Positions 1-7,138 of a stretch of DNA of 50,255 bases are shown here, one piece after another. The notes under the pieces are model-generated. The model did not search any database. It worked only from the letters and a program-made list of their open reading frames with translations, and was not told the origin of the DNA. The position numbers were made by a program, and so were the translations under genes. Source of the stretch: Actinomycetes bacterium (GTDB lineage Bacteria; Actinomycetota; Actinomycetes; Propionibacteriales; Propionibacteriaceae); NCBI GenBank assembly GCA_023392635.1, contig JAEVYS010000070.1, forward strand, positions 1 to 50,255, in the 5' to 3' direction. Each line of letters starts with the position of its first letter. Position 1 is the stretch's first letter.

Positions 1-78
1 CCACGCAAACGCCCCCGACATTCACGAACGCCCGCGAAATTTCGCGGGCGTTCGTGAATGTCGGGGGCGTTTGCGTGG
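1..78. repeat. 78-bp perfect palindrome
   Basis: The arms 1-39 and 40-78 are exact reverse complements with no spacer; the centre reads CCCGCGAAATTTCGCGGG. Within each arm CACGCAAACGCCC and CACGAACGCCC look like imperfect copies of one unit. It starts 2 bp after the stop codon of the minus-strand gene ending at 81, so it may end that transcript, but no T-run follows in the visible sequence and 39 bp is far longer than an ordinary terminator stem. A dispersed palindromic repeat is the other reading. Confidence 0.9.
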
Positions 79-80
79 GG

Positions 81-890
81 TCAGCGCCGGAAGTAGGACA
101 GCAGGCGCAGGATCTCGATGTAGAGCCACACCATGGTCACGGTGAGGCCGAACGCCGCGCGCCACGACTCGGACGCGTCCGCGCCCATCGCGACGCCCTG
201 CTCGATGTAGTCGAAATCGAGGATCAGGTTGAACACTGCCAGCCCCACGCCGATGGCGGAGATCGCGAGCAGGAACAGCAGGTTGCCGCCGTTGAACAGG
301 AAGCCAAGGCCGAAGAAGCTGAGCACGAGGTTCACCAGCAGCAGGCCGGCGTAGGCGATCGTGCCGATCATCACCATCCTGCGGAACTTGTTGGTGACCC
401 TGATCCGGAAGAACTTGTACGCCGCGAGCGTCGCCGCGGCCGCCACCAGCGTGCCCATCACGGCGGCCGGGACGATGCCGCTGTAGAGGCTCTCGTAGGC
501 CTTGCTGATCGCGCCGATGAACACGCCCTCGATCGCCGCGTACGCGAGCACGAAGGCCGGGTTCACCCTGCGGCGGAAGCTGACCAGCAGCACCACGCCG
601 AAGGACACCAGGCCCCCGACGACCCACGCCGGGAAGATCAGTGCCGGCGGGAGGAACAGGAAGGTGAGCGCCGCCACGGCCATCAGGGTGCCGAGTGTGA
701 TGGCGCTCTTGGTCAGGACATCGTCGATGGTCATACGTCCGGCCACCGGGGCCGGGGCGAACTGCTGGGCATTCGGGTCATAGCCGTACGGCGGCTGCGC
801 CGGGTACTGGCCGTACTGTCCGGGCACCTGCTGGACGGATGCGCCCTGCCAGGCGTCGGGCCTCGAGAGCACCGGGTTGTTGCTGCGCAT
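81..890 (-). CDS. Bax inhibitor-1/YccA family membrane protein
   Basis: This is a 269-aa integral membrane protein of the BI-1/YccA (UPF0005) family, whose bacterial members are linked to proton or calcium leak and to FtsH interaction. The first 55 residues are hydrophilic and rich in Pro, Gln, Tyr and Gly. About seven hydrophobic segments follow, ending in the family-like tail WLYIEILRLLSYFRR. The ATG at 890 is chosen because AAGGAGGA (901-908) lies 10 nt upstream; longer in-frame extensions lack family similarity. The gene is monocistronic and ends against the palindrome at 1-78. The physiological role is not evident from context. Confidence 0.93.
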   Translation of the reverse strand: MRSNNPVLSRPDAWQGASVQQVPGQYGQYPAQPPYGYDPNAQQFAPAPVAGRMTIDDVLTKSAITLGTLMAVAALTFLFLPPALIFPAWVVGGLVSFGVVLLVSFRRRVNPAFVLAYAAIEGVFIGAISKAYESLYSGIVPAAVMGTLVAAAATLAAYKFFRIRVTNKFRRMVMIGTIAYAGLLLVNLVLSFFGLGFLFNGGNLLFLLAISAIGVGLAVFNLILDFDYIEQGVAMGADASESWRAAFGLTVTMVWLYIEILRLLSYFRR

Positions 891-937
891 AGCTGGTTCT
901 TCCTCCTTGACGGGCGACGGGCTCGCCGTTCGTCCTT

Positions 938-947
938 CCCCATGGTA
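938..947 (-). promoter_or_regulatory. candidate -10 of the BI-1 gene
   Basis: The minus strand reads TACCAT at 947-942, fitting TAnnnT, about 50 nt upstream of the ATG at 890. No convincing -35 is seen. The stretch 891-1030 contains nothing else recognisable. Confidence 0.25.
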
Positions 948-1030
948 GAGAACGAGTCTGGGAACCGGCTGAGGCCGACCCTGACCCGACCCTGATCCGG
1001 ATCCCTGAAATGGGGCGCGGGCCGGCCGGT

Positions 1031-2077
1031 TCAGCCCCGGTTGAGTTCGCCGAGGATGGACGGGAAGACGTCCCACGCCGCGTGCTTGCCGAGGAACACG
1101 TCGAGGTGGCCGTAGGTCGGCAGGATGTGCAGGGTGTCCCCGGTGCGGTGCCGCTGCAGGTACTCGTGGGTCAGCCGCTGGCTCTCCGGCAGGAAGCACC
1201 GGTTCCGCGCACCCGCGAAGAGGGCGAACCGCGCGGTCGTGCGGGGCGCGTCGCTCGCGTAGCGGGGCATCAGGCCCGGCCGCTTCGACACCGAGACCAG
1301 TTCGCCCGCCTTCACGCACGCGGCCATCTGGGCGAAGAAGCTCATCGGCACCACCGCGAACTCGCCACGGAGCCATTCGTGGGTCTCCTCGTTGAGGTTC
1401 TCGTGCGACCACAGCGCCGGTCTCCCCGAGCCGTAGGTGAAACTCACCATGCGGCACACCGCGTTGTCGCACTCCCGGTGCGTTGCCAGCACCGCCGTCC
1501 TCGCCGCCCACGAGAAGGCCGAGGTGGGCCCATCCCCCCACGCCGGGTTGAGGTAGGGCGTGAGGCCCTGCATCGCGGGCCGGAGCGTCTGGATCTTGAA
1601 CCGGGCGAAGGGCGGGATCACCGGGTGGAGGGACACCGCGTTGCTCACGATCAGGTCGACCTCAGGCAACAGCCCGGCGACGGCACTCATGCAGAACGAG
1701 GTCGACCCCTGGCAGTGCACGATCGCCTTCACGGATGCGGCCCCGGTCTCGGCCACGATGTGGCGGACCGCTGCCGGATGGTCGTAGGCCGCGGCGTCGT
1801 CCAGGGTCCACGGCACCGGGTCGTGGTCGATGGACGCGCGCCAGTTGAACAGCCACACGTCCCACCCGTCGGCGACCAGCGCGTCCACGATCGTCCGCTC
1901 GACGGGCGGACGGAACAGTTCGGCGCGGACGCCGGCGCCGTGCACGAGCAGCACCGGCCCCTTCGTCGGCTCCGGGGCGCCGCGCACCCTGATCAGGGTT
2001 ACCGGCAGCCCGTCGCCGGCGCGGATGAAATGGGTCTCGCTGCGGTGGGAGGACCGGTCCTGGAGCGTTTCAGCCAC
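1031..2077 (-). CDS. alpha/beta hydrolase with a Cys nucleophile elbow
   Basis: This 348-aa alpha/beta-fold hydrolase has the oxyanion-region motif LLVHGAG near residue 45 and the elbow IVHCQGS, with Cys122 where a lipase has Ser. The catalytic His is probably His324 in YGHLDVFLG. A Cys nucleophile in this position is characteristic of PHA-synthase-like members. The GTG at 2077 is chosen because GAAGGGGGG lies just upstream; it overlaps the end of the GMC oxidoreductase gene by 8 nt, so the two are co-transcribed and probably translationally coupled. The pairing of a GMC sterol-oxidase-like enzyme with such a hydrolase suggests action on a sterol or lipid ester, but the substrate is unknown. 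Confidence 0.85.
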   Translation of the reverse strand: MAETLQDRSSHRSETHFIRAGDGLPVTLIRVRGAPEPTKGPVLLVHGAGVRAELFRPPVERTIVDALVADGWDVWLFNWRASIDHDPVPWTLDDAAAYDHPAAVRHIVAETGAASVKAIVHCQGSTSFCMSAVAGLLPEVDLIVSNAVSLHPVIPPFARFKIQTLRPAMQGLTPYLNPAWGDGPTSAFSWAARTAVLATHRECDNAVCRMVSFTYGSGRPALWSHENLNEETHEWLRGEFAVVPMSFFAQMAACVKAGELVSVSKRPGLMPRYASDAPRTTARFALFAGARNRCFLPESQRLTHEYLQRHRTGDTLHILPTYGHLDVFLGKHAAWDVFPSILGELNRG

Positions 2078-4430
2078 GCGAACCCCCCTTCGGCGCGGAC
2101 GGTGCCAGGTACACGTCGCGCAGGGACTTGCCGAAGAAGGCGCCGAACCGCGCCATCGACGCCACCGGCCCCTCGCCACCGGCCCGGAACGTGGTGAGCT
2201 GCCGGGCGAAGTCCCTCGGCAGGATCCGCAGCAGCCCTGCGCCCACCACCTCACCCTCCTCGCCGGGAGCAACATGGCCTCGGAGCAGGGTGATGTAGAG
2301 GGTCGAGGTGTCGCGCCACACGTCCAGGCCGGGGTCGTCGCGCACCTCCTTGAAACCGTAGAGGGTGACGCCGGCCCCGGCGAGGTCGCGCAGCCACAGC
2401 CGGTACCTCATCTCACGCGTGCCGGCGTCGGCCGTGGCGACGAACAGGTTGAACCACCCTCGCTCGACCGGCAGGCGACCACCCAGCTGGTCGCAGTGGA
2501 CGTACCCCACGGCCGTTCCGGGATGGTCGCCGTCGGTCGCGAACGAGTCCATGTCGGGCACCTCGATGGTCAGCTCGAACATGAGCCGCCGCCCCACCAG
2601 GCGCGCCTCGCGCCAGCCCGTCAGCGGGTCCGTCTCGCCGAGGCTCAGATAGCCCTTCATCTGCTCGGTGAACCGCACACTGCGCCCGCCCGCGGCCGCG
2701 GCTGCCGGCTCCTCGGCGTCCGGTTCGACCGTCGCGGCGGGCTGTGGCGGCCGCGGACGCTCCAGGAAGTGCTCGACCGCACGGTCGGCGAGCGCGGCGA
2801 TCGTGAACGCGGGGTTCGGTCCGACCGGGCCCGGCATCTGCGAGCCGTCCACCACGAACAGCCCCGGATGGCCGAACGACTCCCCGTAGGCGTCCACCAC
2901 ACCCTCGTGGACGTGCCGGCCCATCGGGGCCCCACCCAGCGGGTGGACGGTCACGACCCGCCGCGTCCACCACAACGGGCTGTCGTGGTACTCGGCATGC
3001 AGCGCATCGGCGATCTCGCGCATGGTCTCGCGCATCGCGGTGAAGTACTCCATGGAGGTGGCCGAGGTCCACTTCACGTCCAGCTCACCGTCGCGCAGCA
3101 CGATCCTGCCGTCGGCGATGTCACGGCCCATGCCGAGCAGCGGCAGCGCGCTGCTGCCGAGCTTGCCCTGGCCGACGAGCTTGGCGATCTCGGCGGAGAT
3201 CGTCGATTCGTACCGCTTGCCGAAGCGGTACTTCAGCAGGTCACCGGCCACCACGGCGGCGCGCCGCATCGAGGAGGTGGCAGCGGCCGTCTCGATCAGC
3301 CAGTTGGCGAAGTCGGGGAAGCCTGCCTCCTGCACGTAGTAGCCGCGACGCCGACCCCCTTCGTCCAGCCCGTCCGGCACCCGGATCGCGGTCGTGATCA
3401 CCGGCCCGTAACTGCCGTCGATCAGACGCATCCCCCCGGCCGGCCCCTCCGCCTTCGCACCCATGCAGAACGTGAGCAGGTCGCCGTTGCCGCTGAAGCG
3501 CGTGCCCAGCGCACGTCCCAGGCCGGGGAGGTTGATCCGGTTGCGGAGCAGCAGCGAGGTGGTGCCGAAGGTGCCGGCCCCGAGGAACAGGCTCGCGCAC
3601 CGCACCCGGTGCGCGGTGCGGGACCGGTCGCCCGTGCGGTCGGGATCCGTCCCGTACCGGGTGTAGGAGACCTCGAAGCCCCCGCCGTCGAGCGGCGCGA
3701 TCCCGGTGACCTCGCACAGCGTGCGCAGGTCGGCACCGTGGTGCTTCGCCGCGGACAGGTAGGTGTGGTCGAGGGTGTTCTTGGCCCCCTCGTTGCAGCC
3801 GATGTCACACTCGCCGCACAGCCGGCAGGTGAGCCTCGTGAGGTTGTGCAGGTTGCCGTACTCGGGATCGGGGATCACCTGCTTGGGTGCTGCCCGGCCC
3901 CCGGGCGGCGCGAAGGAGATCGCCAGCGGAGGGTGGAAGGTGTCGAGGCCGAGGGCCTGCGCGGCCTCGCGCAGGGCCTTCGCCTTCGGCAGGTCGGGGT
4001 AGGGCGACGGGCTGGGCGTCATCATCGCCGCCACCGCCTCGTAGTGCGGCTCGAGGTCCCCTCGCCCGATCGGCCAGTGCTCGTAGCCGCCTCCCGGCAA
4101 CGGCGAGTCCTGGACGAACCAGCGTTCGTCCTTGCGCAGCAGCACGTTGGCGTAGATCAACGAGCCGCCGCCCAGCCCGCTGGAGACGATCGCCTCCAGC
4201 TTCCGGAACGAGCGGACGTCGAAGAGCCCGAACAGCTTGTCCTTCGGCTCCCAGAAGGCCCGGCTCATCTCGTACGGGTTGCGGGCGAAGCTGCCGGGCG
4301 GATACGCCTGGCCACGTTCGAGGACGATCGTGGAGCGTCCGGCCTCGGCAAGGCGGTACGCAGTGACGGACCCACCGAAGCCCGAACCGACCACCACCGC
4401 GTTGCAGTACTCCACCGGAGTCGACGCCAT
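2070..4430 (-). CDS. GMC-family oxidoreductase (ChoD-like)
   Basis: This 786-aa flavoprotein resembles the ChoD class of putative cholesterol oxidases. The FAD-binding motif VVVGSGFGGS is at residues 13-21, SGLGGGSLIYANV at about 84-96, and the C-terminal GMC signature region (HPLGGAPMG, GPNPAFTIAALADRA) near residues 490-550. Four cysteines in the pattern Cx2Cx2Cx3C (C202, C205, C208, C212) interrupt the substrate domain. About 230 extra C-terminal residues form a second domain, so the protein is longer than a simple cholesterol oxidase. The ATG at 4430 follows a GGGGGAGGGGG ribosome-binding site. It is the first gene of a two-gene operon with the hydrolase. Steroid activity is inferred from family only. 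Confidence 0.9.
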   Translation of the reverse strand: MASTPVEYCNAVVVGSGFGGSVTAYRLAEAGRSTIVLERGQAYPPGSFARNPYEMSRAFWEPKDKLFGLFDVRSFRKLEAIVSSGLGGGSLIYANVLLRKDERWFVQDSPLPGGGYEHWPIGRGDLEPHYEAVAAMMTPSPSPYPDLPKAKALREAAQALGLDTFHPPLAISFAPPGGRAAPKQVIPDPEYGNLHNLTRLTCRLCGECDIGCNEGAKNTLDHTYLSAAKHHGADLRTLCEVTGIAPLDGGGFEVSYTRYGTDPDRTGDRSRTAHRVRCASLFLGAGTFGTTSLLLRNRINLPGLGRALGTRFSGNGDLLTFCMGAKAEGPAGGMRLIDGSYGPVITTAIRVPDGLDEGGRRRGYYVQEAGFPDFANWLIETAAATSSMRRAAVVAGDLLKYRFGKRYESTISAEIAKLVGQGKLGSSALPLLGMGRDIADGRIVLRDGELDVKWTSATSMEYFTAMRETMREIADALHAEYHDSPLWWTRRVVTVHPLGGAPMGRHVHEGVVDAYGESFGHPGLFVVDGSQMPGPVGPNPAFTIAALADRAVEHFLERPRPPQPAATVEPDAEEPAAAAAGGRSVRFTEQMKGYLSLGETDPLTGWREARLVGRRLMFELTIEVPDMDSFATDGDHPGTAVGYVHCDQLGGRLPVERGWFNLFVATADAGTREMRYRLWLRDLAGAGVTLYGFKEVRDDPGLDVWRDTSTLYITLLRGHVAPGEEGEVVGAGLLRILPRDFARQLTTFRAGGEGPVASMARFGAFFGKSLRDVYLAPSAPKGGSRG

Positions 4431-4464
4431 GCGGCCCCCTCCCCCCATGACCACGCCTGGGCTG

Positions 4465-4493
4465 AGAATCCCGCTGCGTCGAAGGAGCGACAA
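4465..4493 (-). promoter_or_regulatory. promoter of the GMC oxidoreductase operon
   Basis: On the minus strand TTGTCG (4493-4488) is followed after 17 nt by GATTCT (4470-4465), giving a leader of about 28 nt to the ATG at 4430. The -35 matches the consensus at four or five positions. Confidence 0.45.
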
Positions 4494-4517
4494 GAGGCAC
4501 TAATGCTCAGCCGTCTG

Positions 4518-4594
4518 CGGGGACGGGTGCCGTCCCCGGCGACCGCACGGCGGGCCCGGTCGATCGCGGGGTTGCCCGGCCGATCCGGGCAACC
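4518..4594. other. two strong hairpins between tRNA-Leu and the GMC operon
   Basis: The hairpin 4518-4538 has a 9-bp stem (CGGGGACGG) with a 3-nt loop. The hairpin 4570-4594 has a perfect 10-bp stem (GGTTGCCCGG) with a 5-nt loop. They lie downstream of the minus-strand tRNA-Leu and may end its transcript, though neither is followed by a T-run. The rest of 4494-4679 shows no credible gene. Confidence 0.45.
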
Positions 4595-4679
4595 TGTGGA
4601 GTGGGGGTGACCGGCCCTCGCCAGGAGTCCCTGCTGGTCGCCCGTTGAGCTCGCTCGCGGACCTGCCGAGATCCCGGGG

Positions 4680-4753
4680 TGCCCCCAATGGGACTCGAAC
4701 CCATACTCGGGCGGGTTTAAGCCGCCTGCCTCTGCCGGTTGGGCTATGGGGGC
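4680..4753 (-). tRNA. tRNA-Leu (anticodon UAA), short variable arm
   Basis: The acceptor stem GCCCCCA/TGGGGGC pairs perfectly over 7 bp. The anticodon stem GGCGG/CCGCC is perfect around the loop CTTAAAC, giving anticodon TAA. The T arm is ATGGG-TTCGAGT-CCCAT and the discriminator is A. CCA is not encoded. The D stem is only 3 bp (GCC/GGC) with a loop holding GG. The variable region is just 5 nt (CGAGT), whereas bacterial tRNA-Leu normally has a long class II variable arm. The total is 74 nt. Leucine identity rests on the anticodon and A73. Confidence 0.85.
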
Positions 4754-4762
4754 CCGGGCGTG

Positions 4763-4768
4763 ATTCTA
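4763..4768 (-). promoter_or_regulatory. -10 element of tRNA-Leu
   Basis: The minus strand reads TAGAAT, a 5-of-6 match to TATAAT, ending 9 nt before the mature tRNA 5' end. No clear -35 precedes it. Confidence 0.5.
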
Positions 4769-4790
4769 GGGTGGCGCCGGGCGGGGCGGG

Positions 4791-5711
4791 CTACGCGCCG
4801 TGTGCAAGCTGCAGCAGGATGCCGTCGAGGATGTCGGCCTCGCTCACCCGCAGGTCGCGCGCCAGGCGGTCGCCGACGGTGGCACAGATCAGGGCGCCCC
4901 CGCAGATCACGTCCGCCCTCCCCGGGACCATGGTCGGCAGCCGGGTGACGTCGGCCACCGGCATGCTGAGCAGGCGGGCGGTCAGGGCGTCGAGAGCGCG
5001 CGCACTGATGCGCGAGCCGTGCACGAGCTCCCGGTCATAGGTCGGCAGTCCCTGCACCAGCGCGGAGAGGCTGGTCACCGTCCCGCCGACCCCGACCCAG
5101 GTCGAAACGCTCCGGAACTCGATCCCGGAGCCGTCGAGCAGCGCACCGACGTGGTCCTGCGCGGCCGTGATCTCGTCCGGCGCGGGCGGGTCGGAGTGCA
5201 GGAAGCGCTCGCGCAGGCGCACGGAGCCGACGTCCAACGAGACTGCGGCGGACGGCGTCCCCGAGCTGCCGAGGACGAGTTCGGTGGACCCGCCCCCGAT
5301 GTCCATCACGAGCACCGGCTGCTCGAGCCGTGGCAGGGCGGTCACCGCGCCGAGGTAGGAGAGCCGTGCCTCCTCCTCGCCGGGGATGATCTCGGCCTCC
5401 ACGCCGAGGAGCCGGCGCGCCCCGTCGAAGAACTCCGCGGAGTTCGCCGCGTCCCTGGCCGCCGAGGTGGCGACCAGCCGGCGCCTCGTCACGCCGAGCG
5501 CGTCCAGTTCCTGCCCGAAGTCCGCCATGGCGGCGAAGGTGCGGGCGAGGGCGTCGGGATGGAACTGGCCGGTCGCGTCGACGCCCTGTCCCAGCCGGGT
5601 CAGGTGCAGCCGCCGGTCCAGCTCGACGAGGCGACCCTCGACGAGGCGGCTGACCAGCAGCCGGACGGAGTTGGTGCCACAGTCGATGGCTGCGAACAGG
5701 TCGTCAGTCAC
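4791..5711 (-). CDS. ppx2: Ppx/GppA exopolyphosphatase (PPX2-like)
   Basis: This 306-aa member of the Ppx/GppA phosphatases belongs to the actin/hexokinase fold and hydrolyses polyphosphate or (p)ppGpp-type phosphoanhydrides. The nucleotide-binding motifs AIDCGTNSVRLL (N-terminus) and MDIGGGSTELVLG (about residue 140) are intact. It is short, lacking the C-terminal domains of E. coli Ppx, like the mycobacterial PPX2. The GTG at 5711 is chosen because it overlaps the DUF501 stop by 8 nt and leaves the first strand directly before the motif; an upstream start would add a non-homologous tail. It is last in the eno-ftsB-DUF501-ppx run, the same order as in mycobacteria. Confidence 0.93.
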   Translation of the reverse strand: MTDDLFAAIDCGTNSVRLLVSRLVEGRLVELDRRLHLTRLGQGVDATGQFHPDALARTFAAMADFGQELDALGVTRRRLVATSAARDAANSAEFFDGARRLLGVEAEIIPGEEEARLSYLGAVTALPRLEQPVLVMDIGGGSTELVLGSSGTPSAAVSLDVGSVRLRERFLHSDPPAPDEITAAQDHVGALLDGSGIEFRSVSTWVGVGGTVTSLSALVQGLPTYDRELVHGSRISARALDALTARLLSMPVADVTRLPTMVPGRADVICGGALICATVGDRLARDLRVSEADILDGILLQLAHGA

Positions 5712-6210
5712 GGTCCCCCAGGCAGGGACGGGCCCAGAACTCGCCCAGCCGGGCCAGGGTCTCATCGCCGAGCGGACTGGTGCCGGCGCCGGCGGCGAGG
5801 GCGTGCGCAGCGAGTACGTGGAGGCACTTCACCCGGGTGGGCATGCCCCCGGCGCTGATCCCCTCGATCTCGGGCACGCTGCCGAGCGCTGCGCGGTCTG
5901 CGAGATAGGCCTCGTGCGCCCTCGTGTGGGCCGCGGCGAGCTCCGGGTCCGCAGCGAGCCGGTCCGTCATCTCGGCCATCAGGCCGCTGGCCTCGAGCGT
6001 CGAGCAGCCGGCGACGGCCCGCGGGCAGGTGAGGTAGTAGGTCGTGGGGAACGGCGTGCCGTCCGGAAGGCGGGGTTCCGTCGCGACGACGCCCGGCTTG
6101 CCGCAGGGGCAGCGCCACGCGACGCCCGCGGTGCCGCGCGGCTCGCGTCCCAGCTGCGCGGCGACGGCAGCGACGTCCTCTGCGGTCAGGGGTTCACGCA
6201 CGGCCGCCAT
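5704..6210 (-). CDS. DUF501 family protein
   Basis: This 168-aa protein matches the actinobacterial DUF501 family, of unknown function. It contains WRCPCGKPGVV, a YYLTCP segment and a late HxxG-type region near GGMPTRVKCLHVLAAHALA; the conserved Cys and His residues could bind metal. It sits between the ftsB-like gene (30 nt gap) and ppx2 (8 nt overlap), an order conserved in many actinobacteria, which points to cell-envelope or division-linked expression but shows no activity. Confidence 0.9.
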   Translation of the reverse strand: MAAVREPLTAEDVAAVAAQLGREPRGTAGVAWRCPCGKPGVVATEPRLPDGTPFPTTYYLTCPRAVAGCSTLEASGLMAEMTDRLAADPELAAAHTRAHEAYLADRAALGSVPEIEGISAGGMPTRVKCLHVLAAHALAAGAGTSPLGDETLARLGEFWARPCLGDRD

Positions 6211-6240
6211 TCTGGCACGCCGCTGTGTCCGGGCCGCACG

Positions 6241-6801
6241 TCAGGGGACGGTCACCTTGCGCGTGGGCGCGTCCGCGGTCTGCACCGAGCCCCACAGGCG
6301 GTCCCACCACACCGGGTCGTGCTCGCCGGCCGGCAGACGCTGCTCGGTGGTGATCACCACGCCACCGCCGAGCGGCTTCCCGTCCGGCCCCACGACCCGG
6401 TAGCCGGTCTCGCCCGGCATCACCCAGCCGAGGCGCTGGCGGGCCTGCGCCCTGACGTAGTCCGGGTCGTCCCAGCGCGCCAACTCCGACTGGAGGTCGG
6501 CGATCTGGGCCGAGCGCTCCCGGATGTCCTGCTCGGCGACGGCGAGGTCGTGCTGCTGGGAGAGGTAGATGCGCAGCGAACCGCCGAAGGAGATCGCGAG
6601 GGCGACCACCACGATCAGCATGACCAGCGCCCGCCGCGTGAGACGCAGCCCCCACCGTACGCGCGGGCCGCCGGCATCGACGTCCTCATCCACGTCGCTG
6701 GCCGACACCGGGCTGGACGGACGGACGGCCGCCCGGCTACGCCTGGGAGTGCGTCCGGGGCCGGTGCTGGCACTGCGCGGGCTACGCGTTGCGCGCGCCA
6801 T
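6241..6801 (-). CDS. FtsB/DivIC-like septum formation initiator
   Basis: This 186-aa bitopic membrane protein has a basic, disordered cytoplasmic tail (residues 1-50), one transmembrane helix (about 57-75, ALVMLIVVVALAISFGG) and a periplasmic coiled coil (about 78-105) followed by RQRLGWVMPGETGY. This is the FtsB/DivIC layout; the family joins FtsQ and FtsL in the divisome. The ATG at 6801 has GAGG a few nt upstream. It lies downstream of eno but is separated by 337 bp carrying the repeat array, so a separate promoter is possible. Confidence 0.9.
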   Translation of the reverse strand: MARATRSPRSASTGPGRTPRRSRAAVRPSSPVSASDVDEDVDAGGPRVRWGLRLTRRALVMLIVVVALAISFGGSLRIYLSQQHDLAVAEQDIRERSAQIADLQSELARWDDPDYVRAQARQRLGWVMPGETGYRVVGPDGKPLGGGVVITTEQRLPAGEHDPVWWDRLWGSVQTADAPTRKVTVP

Positions 6802-7138
6802 GGTCCTCGGCTCTCATCGGCTCAAGGATAGGTGTTTGCCCGTGAGCCTCCGACGTGACGCACCGGGGACGGTTCCTTCTGCGTCACTGCCCCGAGGTGT
6901 CGCACCGGGGACGGTTCCTTCTGCGTCACTGCCCCTGGGGATCCTCGTCGGACGGTCCCGGCGTGACGCAAGAGGAACCGTCCCCGGCGCGTCGAAAGGT
7001 CCCAGCGTGACGCAAGAGGAACCGTCCCCGGTGCGTCGAACGGTCGCGGCGTGACGCAAGAGGAACCGTCCCCGGTGCGTCAGGACGGAAACAGGCGCCC
7101 GCGGTTGCCCGCCGGCCCCTGCTCGGGACTGCTGTAGC
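6802..7138. repeat. array of five palindromic repeats in the eno-ftsB gap
   Basis: Five 31-bp units share the core GGGGACGGTTCC flanked by self-complementary arms TGACGCA and TGCGTCA. Units at 6856-6886 and 6898-6928 run forward; units at 6964-6994, 7008-7038 and 7052-7082 run in reverse with 44-bp spacing. Outer arm bases vary slightly (TGTCGCA in the second unit, and two units ending in CGTCG). No ORF in this 337-bp gap looks real. The pattern resembles REP-type elements clustered head-on, and could also act as a transcription or mRNA-stability element downstream of eno. Confidence 0.9.

Noticed and set aside
1830..4610. 926-codon plus-strand ORF opposite the GMC oxidoreductase
   Set aside because: Composition is Arg/Pro/His-rich with no motif. 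It is the usual antisense shadow of a high-GC gene whose own frame has clear GMC motifs.
5712..5765. Upstream start for ppx2
   Set aside because: The extension would lie fully inside the DUF501 gene and has no family similarity; the 8-nt overlapping GTG fits better.
6856..7082. CRISPR array
   Set aside because: Units are in both orientations, spacers are short and similar rather than unique, and no cas genes are present.
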